DNA of 64,000 nucleotides from Parabacteroides sp. PH5-46 (GTDB lineage Bacteria > Bacteroidota > Bacteroidia > Bacteroidales > Tannerellaceae). Location of the stretch: NCBI RefSeq assembly GCF_029892785.1, contig NZ_JARXXA010000006.1, positions 1 to 64,000 of the forward strand, given 5' to 3'. The notes under the pieces were generated by a model. The model did not search any database, was not told the DNA's origin, and saw nothing but the letters and a program-made list of their open reading frames with translations. Positions 10,201-16,418 of this stretch are shown here, one piece after another. The translations under genes were made by a program, and so were the position numbers. Positions within the stretch are counted from its first letter, which is position 1. Every line of letters begins with the position of its first letter.

Positions 10201-13200
10201 AGAATATCTAAAGAGGAAATTCAAAAGGCTTTAGCTTCGTCGCTCTTTGGTCGTTTGTTTTATAGCGTTGAATCATCCGGGATTGGTTATGTTTCTGTCG
10301 TCAAAGATGTAGATGAAGTCAGGCTGTTGATTGAAAACGTAACGAGGAATAATAATATATCCAACCAAATATCACCTGAAAATTTCATAGAAGTTTTGGA
10401 TTCCGTTTCCCGTATGCTTGGAGAGAAATACAGATATAACTATTCGTCTTTTCCTGTTAATGACAGTACATTTCAAGATCTATCGAAGAAACATTCTATT
10501 CGCCAATATATCAACAGAATATGTGACCTGTTTAATATCAATTACTCAATAGAAGGAAGTGGTGTGACAAAAAATAATGGTGGAATTGATGGCCGAGGAT
10601 GGGGGTATAACAGATTAGGATGTGCAATTAATGAATTTCTTAATAGAAAAAGGCATAATAACTTGATCCTTGATACAGATTCGCTCTATATCCATTTTGC
10701 AAACAATGATTCAAATGCTTTTGTCTGTAAGAAGTGTATGAAGGTGCATTTGCATAAATCAGGTGGTGTTTGCTGTAATTGTGGAGCTGTTTTAGATGAA
10801 GAATGCAAGAAGAGCGTTAAAGAAATATGGAGTAGTAACTATCTTCTATTAAATAAGATCAAGAATAGAAAACCTATCAAGATTCATTGTGAAGAGCTGA
10901 CTGGGCAAACAGATGATCAGTTTAAGCGGCAGCGTTATTTCCGAGATATAATTATAGAGGAGAACCGAGATGAACGACTGGATTTGAAAAAAGTTTTACC
11001 AATAGAATTGTTAAGTGTTACGACTACTTTAGAAGTCGGAGTGGACATTGGAGACCTACAATCCATTATGCTTGCAAATATGCCACCACAGCGTTACAAT
11101 TATCAACAACGGGTAGGACGTGCAGGACGTAGAGGGCAAGCATATTCCATAGCGCAAACTTTATGTAGAGGTCGAAGTCATGATGAGTATTATTTTCGTA
11201 ATCCGCATAGAATAACAGGTGACTTGCCTCCAACTCCGTTTTTGGCAGTAAAAGATTTGAAAAGAAAACATAATCAAAAGGATATTCTAAAAAGACTTAT
11301 TGCAAAAGAAGTCCTCTTTCATGCTTTCAGATCTCTGGAGAGAGACCTGGAAAAAAATATTCATGGTCAATTTGGACGTAAGGAACAGTGGTTTAATGTG
11401 GTTGATCCTCAACAGAAATTAAAGGATGGAGTTGCAGCATGGATTAATAACAATGATGATATGATTAAATCTGTTATTAATTCTTTGACTGATAATAATG
11501 CTAACGATCTGGATTCGTTGTTTTGCTGGGTCAAAAAAGAACTGTTAGACTTAATTGATAAAGCAGTAGAGAATCCAAATATCACAGAGGAGTCATTGGC
11601 GGAATCACTGGCTGAGGCTGGTATACTACCTTTGTATGGAATGCCTTCACGTGTCCGTGATATGTATACTGGTTTCGATGATCACAAAGATAATAATAAA
11701 CCTCTGGTTATTGACAGAAATCTCGATATGGCTATTTATGATTTTGTTCCAGGCAATCAGAAAATTAAAGATAAAAAAGTGGTTACTTCTATTGGTTTTG
11801 CTCCTAGAGGAATGAAAATTGCAAAAGTAGGTTGGCCTGAACAATTGGTTTTTAATTCGGACAAGCCGTCGTTTTCACTACAAAGATGGATGTTAAAATG
11901 TCAAAACAAATCTTGTTCATATTTTCAAACATATAGTTTAGATGAGTACCAGCAAATAGATCCGAACGCAATGTTTTGTCAGCATTGTGGACAATCATTG
12001 GATGCAATAAATATTCGAACACCGGAAGCCTTTATTACAGACATGACACCAGGTGAAAACAAAAATGATGATTACAATACAGTTGTTGCTCGATCAGGAG
12101 TCAAGGTTGAAAAAAATGGTTTTGCAGATGAGAAATCTCCGGTTAATAAGAATGTTTTTCTTGAACTTGCAAAGCGAGATTTTACCTGGCGGCTCAATGA
12201 CAAAGAGTTGCAAGGCGCCAAAACCACTCTGAAATTCAGTGATGGATATCGAGGCCAAATCAACTCTAATGCTGAATATTGGATTATAAATGAACTCAAA
12301 GAATACAATGAACAAAGGACGCCAATTGTATTAGACATAAATGTTCCTTCAGAAATCAAAAATCAATACTATACTACGACTGCTACTCAAATAGAAAATG
12401 TAGAAACGATTAGAATTGCAGCACGTAAAGTAACAAATGTACTTAAATTAAAAATTAATGAGGTCCCAGCGGGATTAAATCTAAATCCATTTGATTTAGA
12501 CCAAGACAGTATCTTTTATGCTCAAGGTATAAGATCTGCTTATTATTCGTTAGCTTTTATTTTGCAGCGAGCGATTGCTTCCAGATTAGACGTAGATCCG
12601 GCAGAAATAGAAATTGTCGATTTTGTCAAGGTTAACGATAATGAGGTAGGGCAAATCTGTTTGGCAGACGAACTAGTGAATGGCTCTGGTTTTGTGGTTG
12701 ACTTTTTCGATCATTTTGATCAGTATGAAAAACGAATTCTTGATGGAGAAGATGATTACTTTGCGCAAATGATGGCAGAATCCCACAGGAATTCATGTAA
12801 AGACTCTTGTACGAAGTGTATCAAAACGTTCCGGAATATGCCTTATCATGGTTTACTCGACTGGAGATTAGGAATTAGCCTTTTCCGATTAATGATAGAT
12901 TCTAATTACGATGTTGGATTAAATGGCAACTTTGACTATCCGGAACTTATGGATTGGAAGCAGGAGGCGACGACGCTTAGAGATCAATTTATGAATGATT
13001 TTTATCCAAAAGCAGAGGTGATAGACGGTGGAATTCCAGGTTTTATACATAATGAGGTGGCAATTTTTGTTACCCACCCTCTGTGGAAAAGAGATATATC
13101 ACTGAATCCGCTTTTAGCAGAAATAATATGTAATAATGAAATAGAACCAGAAAATTGTCGCTTTATTGATACCTTTAACTTGTTAAGAAGGGAAGGCACT

Positions 13201-13224
13201 TGCTTTGAAAAATTAATGGGATGA
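7300..13224 (+). CDS. DExH-box helicase with C-terminal DUF1998-like domain (DruE-like)
   Basis: This 1974-aa superfamily 2 helicase has motif I SGTGSGKT (about 126-133), motif II DELH (about 368-371), motif III-like SSASLEG (about 406) and motif VI QRVGRAGRRG (about 1270). The long stretch between the two RecA lobes carries Zn-ribbon-like pairs (CETCG, CPHC, CKKC with CNCG). A further CxxC group follows (KCQNKSC, CQHCG near 1530-1560). The C-terminus has C-x3-C-x2-C followed by NMPYHGLLDWRL (about 1832-1860), typical of DUF1998 helicases. Length and architecture fit DruE of Druantia better than DISARM, where helicase and DUF1998 are separate proteins (DrmA, DrmB). It probably translocates on phage DNA. 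The next gene overlaps its stop by 4 bp. Confidence 0.88.
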   Translation: MAKNLINPIGAFEEIKDNFLLYVKTAFGTRYSSNDPETDTFERRRNELLNTDGVLYRTPWIEPMPEYRTNGNSIDQVDISNEVMPENARTVFNEFIIKGLMNYPLYAHQEQMLKQALSGKNSVITSGTGSGKTESFLLPLFAQILKEAVTENWESPTYTHNPWWQDNIRKNRARELVVGNVLSPIALQRNGEKREAAVRAMIIYPMNALVEDQTTRLRKALDSDLIHDFLQKGLGGNRIFFGRYNGTTPVAGEFNTDVDHNMRLLEKLKKELKTIEKSDNDIEKHAERDKNRAFFQRIKGKDNFISSEMRSRFDMQATPPDILITNYSMLAIMMMRDVDLPIIEKTKAWLEGEKDKENPTRVFHLIIDELHLNRGTAGTEIAYLLRLLIARLGLTPDSSQLRILASSASLEGEQSLLYLKDFFGTEFNADNIVKGESKELEGKYEPSNYLPTEPFVKLKEQFNKDKDSFENEDLSDLYSDVSKALEDFSGFTSSKDSPIEKLLDILNSTELALGNRMLDSFWIQEENVDEKPRHRAIAFEQKIGDDNSLNRYFTSALFGELEDKETLRDAAEGLLIARGLFDVYRDIDGNKVNTSLPRFRFHYFFKNIEGLWATLEQQKEELLPVGKLHPSPLIIDPENRHRVLELLYCETCGTIFYGGKKLMYRDGENRYLELISNSPGIDELPERVSQVLVEKRLYSDYAVFYPTDSTKDVDSFLRNENVGNLAGISWKKCGLNKKQGKILFDEDIMEDEVTDWIQGFLYENTNGNDPLALPMHCPHCAADRYRAPKRKSPIRAFRTGFGKVTQIFTKELFYQLPQTREGQKLVVFSDSREGAANVANDIERNHYTDVLRDLLINSDEDIDLEDINRRIQELEEQRRTETNLGVRRSVSRQIDELEQQLEAMGVVQFKELINPDGLADAMIVKKCWELGINPAGNNWQVQKIRVGHEWRNWFELMPGNDGWINLERISKEEIQKALASSLFGRLFYSVESSGIGYVSVVKDVDEVRLLIENVTRNNNISNQISPENFIEVLDSVSRMLGEKYRYNYSSFPVNDSTFQDLSKKHSIRQYINRICDLFNINYSIEGSGVTKNNGGIDGRGWGYNRLGCAINEFLNRKRHNNLILDTDSLYIHFANNDSNAFVCKKCMKVHLHKSGGVCCNCGAVLDEECKKSVKEIWSSNYLLLNKIKNRKPIKIHCEELTGQTDDQFKRQRYFRDIIIEENRDERLDLKKVLPIELLSVTTTLEVGVDIGDLQSIMLANMPPQRYNYQQRVGRAGRRGQAYSIAQTLCRGRSHDEYYFRNPHRITGDLPPTPFLAVKDLKRKHNQKDILKRLIAKEVLFHAFRSLERDLEKNIHGQFGRKEQWFNVVDPQQKLKDGVAAWINNNDDMIKSVINSLTDNNANDLDSLFCWVKKELLDLIDKAVENPNITEESLAESLAEAGILPLYGMPSRVRDMYTGFDDHKDNNKPLVIDRNLDMAIYDFVPGNQKIKDKKVVTSIGFAPRGMKIAKVGWPEQLVFNSDKPSFSLQRWMLKCQNKSCSYFQTYSLDEYQQIDPNAMFCQHCGQSLDAINIRTPEAFITDMTPGENKNDDYNTVVARSGVKVEKNGFADEKSPVNKNVFLELAKRDFTWRLNDKELQGAKTTLKFSDGYRGQINSNAEYWIINELKEYNEQRTPIVLDINVPSEIKNQYYTTTATQIENVETIRIAARKVTNVLKLKINEVPAGLNLNPFDLDQDSIFYAQGIRSAYYSLAFILQRAIASRLDVDPAEIEIVDFVKVNDNEVGQICLADELVNGSGFVVDFFDHFDQYEKRILDGEDDYFAQMMAESHRNSCKDSCTKCIKTFRNMPYHGLLDWRLGISLFRLMIDSNYDVGLNGNFDYPELMDWKQEATTLRDQFMNDFYPKAEVIDGGIPGFIHNEVAIFVTHPLWKRDISLNPLLAEIICNNEIEPENCRFIDTFNLLRREGTCFEKLMG

Positions 13225-14264
13225 GGATACCTGTAATAGAAGAATTAAGACAAATAATAGAACATACTAAGATAGCAAAGCTACAACCAAGTAGCTTTGC
13301 CGCTCTATTGTATGGCTGCAAATATCAATATATATTAAATGCAGTTATCCAAAGTAATAAACTGTATCAACTCCCAATAACACCAAAGGCTATCCTAGGT
13401 TCAATCATTCACAAAATCATTGAACTACGTTATTCTGGAATCATAAAAACCGAAACCGATTTTGATACAACGTGGCATTCATTGCTTAAAGAAAAAGAGA
13501 TAGAAAACTATGGGGAAGCAGGAAAAGGTTTTCTTACAGACTGGATTAAATACAGTAAAACCAAAAAAGTTATATTTGCAATACCATTATATAAATCTGT
13601 TGATTCTGAAAGAGGAAAGACTTGTGAAGTAGCGATTTGGGGGGTTGATTACATACATGGTATCATTGATAAGATTAATATTTCAAATGATACTATAGAA
13701 ATAATCGATTTCAAAACAGGTGTACTTTATGATGATGCGGGAAATGTAAAAGAGGCTTACGCCGTTCAGTTAAAGCTGTATGCCCTGCTTTATCAGTTAA
13801 ATTATAACAAGAAGGTATCCAAACTGACTTTGATTGATATTGATGGTAAAAAAGAGAGTATTTGTTTCACTCAAGAAGATTTAGAAAGCCTATATAGGCA
13901 AGTGATAGATATGGTAGATCTTTTGAATCAGGGAAGTAAAGAACTGTTAATTTCAAAGGATATAGATAAAAACTGTCTCTATTGTAAATCTAGGCATCTT
14001 TGTGATGATTACTGGGAAGGAGAAATTCTGCCGATAGATGTAAATGGATTTGTTGAGGATGTTAACAATTATGGATTGATTACCATGAAAAGAGAGAATG
14101 AAGAAACAATGATAGTTACACAAATGTCGTATTATTCGGTAAACGAATTAAAAGAAATTATAGGAAAAAATGTCCGAATAGTTACCCTGTCTGTCTCTAA
14201 AGTGATGCATTATGGGAAACTATATAAAGGAAAAAAATGGAGTAGAATATATGTTGTTAAATAA
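13221..14264 (+). CDS. PD-(D/E)XK nuclease, RecB/Cas4-like with Fe-S cysteines and OB-like tail
   Basis: The protein is 347 aa. LQPSSFAALLYGCKYQYIL (residues 21-39) carries the N-terminal Fe-S cysteine of AddB/Cas4-type nucleases. The nuclease core follows: GSIIHKIIELR, then GIIDKINI, IEIIDFKTG (catalytic D...D-x-K) and QLKLYALLYQL (QxxxY motif). NCLYCKSRHLCDDYW supplies three more cysteines. All expected residues are present, so it should be an active DNA nuclease or end-processing enzyme. Residues about 270-347 (NGFVEDVNNYGLITM onward) form a beta-rich tail resembling an OB fold. It overlaps the helicase by 4 bp and the methyltransferase by 14 bp, so the operon is translationally coupled. 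Confidence 0.82.
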   Translation: MRIPVIEELRQIIEHTKIAKLQPSSFAALLYGCKYQYILNAVIQSNKLYQLPITPKAILGSIIHKIIELRYSGIIKTETDFDTTWHSLLKEKEIENYGEAGKGFLTDWIKYSKTKKVIFAIPLYKSVDSERGKTCEVAIWGVDYIHGIIDKINISNDTIEIIDFKTGVLYDDAGNVKEAYAVQLKLYALLYQLNYNKKVSKLTLIDIDGKKESICFTQEDLESLYRQVIDMVDLLNQGSKELLISKDIDKNCLYCKSRHLCDDYWEGEILPIDVNGFVEDVNNYGLITMKRENEETMIVTQMSYYSVNELKEIIGKNVRIVTLSVSKVMHYGKLYKGKKWSRIYVVK

Positions 14265-15375
14265 AATACCTATCGTCTCATTTTTTACAGGAGGAGGCTT
14301 CTTGGATATCGGGTTTGAGGATGCCGGGTTCGAAACTGTTTTTACAAATGAATTTGATCCTTGCTTTGCGGAGCTTTATGCCTCCGGGATGTCATCTTTG
14401 CGAAATAATATAGATTATAAAATAACAAGTATAGAATCTTTAACAAAATTATCTCCGTCATATATAGAAGAAAAAGCATTTCCATATGGAAAACCTTTAT
14501 TATGGGGAATTATTGGAGGCCCTCCTTGTCAAGATTTTACAATGAATGGAAAAAGAACGGGCTTTGATGGAGAACGTGGTAGAATGACTCTTGTGTTTTT
14601 TAATAGAATTAGAAAAATGCAACCTGCCTTTTTCCTTATGGAAAATGTGCCAGGATTGTTATACAATAAAGAGACAAAGGAGATACTAGATAGTATTGTA
14701 TTAAAATATTGTTCTGATGATTATTATTTAGATCGCTTCGTTTTAAACGCTCTTGACTTTGGTACTCCTCAGAACAGAGAGAGAATGTTTCTTATTGGAC
14801 TTAATAAAAAATATTTCATCCCGCCACTTAAAGAGATAAATGATAATATTTATACTATGAATTTCACTATACCAAAGCCAATATTTGAAAATGCAAAGAC
14901 GAAATTCCCCTGGCCTAAGATGAACCCATTTGGAGAAACTCCTATTAAAAACAAACTCATACCTTTAGAACTTTGTGTTGAGAGTTGCCTTGAAAAGGAT
15001 GATAAAATAGCAAATTCGACAGAATTTTTTCCTTTGATAAAAAATATTGAACAAAGAAAACTAATCTATGAAGGAGATACGGTCCGTCATTCATATAAAC
15101 GCCTGCATAGATATAGATACAGTCCTACTGCTTGTTATGGGAATAATGAAGTTCATTTACATCCATATGAAAACAGGAGGCTAAGTGTGCGAGAAGTGTT
15201 AAGAATCCAAGGAGTTCCTGATGATTATATTCTACCATCAACCATATCTAAAACTAAAAAATTTAGACTTATTGGCAATGGAGTTCCCATTCCTTTAGCT
15301 AGAGCAGTTGCAAATAGTCTTTATTTGTTCCTAAAGAGCAATTGTAAATATGATATAGATAATGATGTACCCTAA
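14251..15375 (+). CDS. DNA (cytosine-5) methyltransferase
   Basis: This protein is 374 aa from ATG 14251. An upstream in-frame ATG at 14212 would add 13 residues and overlap the nuclease gene by 53 bp. The chosen ATG has GGAG 12 nt upstream and leads straight into motif I. C5-methyltransferase motifs appear in order: FFTGGGFLDIGFEDAGF (I), GGPPCQDFT with the catalytic PC (IV), MENVPGLL (VI), PQNRERMFLIG (VIII), LSVREVLRIQGVPDDY (IX) and LIGNGVPIPLARAVANSL (X). The recognition region between VIII and IX is long enough to specify a target, which cannot be read from sequence. In DISARM and type II Druantia such enzymes mark host DNA as self, and the same role is likely here. Confidence 0.93.
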   Translation: MLLNKIPIVSFFTGGGFLDIGFEDAGFETVFTNEFDPCFAELYASGMSSLRNNIDYKITSIESLTKLSPSYIEEKAFPYGKPLLWGIIGGPPCQDFTMNGKRTGFDGERGRMTLVFFNRIRKMQPAFFLMENVPGLLYNKETKEILDSIVLKYCSDDYYLDRFVLNALDFGTPQNRERMFLIGLNKKYFIPPLKEINDNIYTMNFTIPKPIFENAKTKFPWPKMNPFGETPIKNKLIPLELCVESCLEKDDKIANSTEFFPLIKNIEQRKLIYEGDTVRHSYKRLHRYRYSPTACYGNNEVHLHPYENRRLSVREVLRIQGVPDDYILPSTISKTKKFRLIGNGVPIPLARAVANSLYLFLKSNCKYDIDNDVP

Positions 15376-16099
15376 TCTTATTTTACATATCCCCCACGCA
15401 TCGACTTATATTCCGAATTGGGATGAATTTCATGATAGGGAAGAAGTGGCTCAGTCGATCGATTGCCTAACAGATCATTTTGTAGATAAGCTGTTTAGTA
15501 ACTCCATGGAAAATGTGGAAATGATCAAATTTGGTTTTTCCCGCATTTATTGTGATGTGGAAAGGTATTTCGATAACTCAAAGGAGTTTATGTTCGAAAG
15601 GGGGATGGGCTATTGCTATACGCATGGTGTCAATTTGAAAACAATTAGAGATGTTGATCTTATCAATTTGGCAGAAGTCAACAAAGTGTATTGGGAGCAT
15701 CATGCCAACTTGTATCATTCAGTCAAAAGACTAAATGACAATAATATCAAGCCATTACTGATCGATTGCCATTCTTTTAGTAATGAAACATACATATGTG
15801 ACCAGGATTTCAAAAAAGGCATATTGCCCGATTTTTGTTTGGGCTTCAACGATGAGGAGGGAGAGGAAATATGCCTCATTATGAAAGAGATATTGGAGTT
15901 TCGGAACTATTCCGTAGCATTGAATTATCCTTACAGTGGTTCTTTGGTTGTGAACAATACAATACATGATTCGGTGATGATTGAGATCAATAAACGTATC
16001 TACTTAAACAAAGGCCTAACACTACAAACTGATTATTACAAAATTCATAGCGCTCTTATCGCTATCCTTGAAAAACTTAGTTCTGTCGCAAGTTATTAG
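15362..16099 (+). CDS. N-formylglutamate amidohydrolase-like protein
   Basis: This 245-aa protein matches the N-formylglutamate amidohydrolase (HutG-type) family, zinc-dependent hydrolases. It has LHIPHAST (7-14), CLTDHFVDKLF, SRIYCDVERYFDN, LLIDCHSFSNE (metal-ligand DCHS), NYPYSGSLVVNN and IEINKRIYL, in the family order. The gene begins inside the end of the methyltransferase gene with a 14-bp overlap, so it belongs to the defence operon and not to a histidine-degradation pathway; no hut gene is nearby. The substrate here is unknown. It could cleave a formyl, amide or peptide bond in a signal or modified molecule. Family assignment is good; linkage to defence is by operon structure. Confidence 0.78.
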   Translation: MMYPNLILHIPHASTYIPNWDEFHDREEVAQSIDCLTDHFVDKLFSNSMENVEMIKFGFSRIYCDVERYFDNSKEFMFERGMGYCYTHGVNLKTIRDVDLINLAEVNKVYWEHHANLYHSVKRLNDNNIKPLLIDCHSFSNETYICDQDFKKGILPDFCLGFNDEEGEEICLIMKEILEFRNYSVALNYPYSGSLVVNNTIHDSVMIEINKRIYLNKGLTLQTDYYKIHSALIAILEKLSSVASY

Positions 16100-16305
16100 A
16101 CTATCGCTTTTCTTTCAATCTACGCCTATCTGAATGTCAAATTATTTCCCTACCTTTGCCCTATCCTTTAGCACTCAAGCACGGTGCTGTAAAACGGTGA
16201 AAACCTCTCGTGGGTAGATCGTGGGACTAAGATATTGCTGATTTTATAACTCATTGATATACTGGTCGGTTTTGCAAGGTTCAGAACCCCAGGCAAATCA
16301 CCACA
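16100..16305. other. Intergenic stretch at the compositional boundary; possible element end or small RNA
   Basis: No gene is supported here. A TAnnTTTG-like TACCTTTG occurs near 16153-16160 without a clear -33 element. The short palindrome AGCAC-G-GTGCT follows near 16180. Imperfect direct repeats CGTGGGTAGAT and CGTGGGACTAAGAT lie near 16208-16235. TTTGC and GCAAA flank the palindrome GGTTCAGAACC near 16271-16297. The stretch ends in a terminator, so a transcript of about 150 nt is conceivable. Alternatively these are recombinase sites at the right end of the AT-rich element. No tRNA or tmRNA could be folded from it. Confidence 0.3.
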
Positions 16306-16334
16306 AAAAAAGTCGCTGTTTAAGCGACTTTTTT
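16306..16334 (+). terminator. Intrinsic terminator (bidirectional form)
   Basis: Arms AAAAAAGTCGCT (16306-16317) and AGCGACTTTTTT (16323-16334) pair perfectly around GTTTA, with the T-run inside the right arm. It would stop transcription coming from the defence operon or from the possible small RNA. Confidence 0.8.
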
Positions 16335-16373
16335 GTTTTATGCAACTTCATGATTGTGAAGGGAGGCTGAAAT

Positions 16374-16418
16374 AAAGAATCGCCATACAGTTGTTCAACA
16401 ACTGTATGGCGATTCTTT
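16374..16418 (-). terminator. Long hairpin terminator after the GH2 gene
   Basis: A perfect 20-bp stem joins 16374-16393 to 16399-16418 with loop TTCAA. It begins at the stop codon of the GH2 gene on the minus strand. A run of A/T flanks each side. Its length suggests bidirectional insulation from the neighbouring AT-rich region. Confidence 0.75.

Noticed and set aside
14212-14250. Upstream start for the methyltransferase
   Set aside because: It would overlap the nuclease gene by 53 bp and add 13 residues before motif I; the ATG at 14251 with GGAG upstream fits better.
4386-16099. Classification as classical DISARM
   Set aside because: Helicase and DUF1998 are fused in one protein and no PLD nuclease (DrmC) is present, so the DISARM label does not fit.
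16271-16304. tRNA 3' end or tmRNA fragment (ends in ACCA)
   Set aside because: No T-arm or acceptor stem can be paired in the required positions, and no upstream arms exist.
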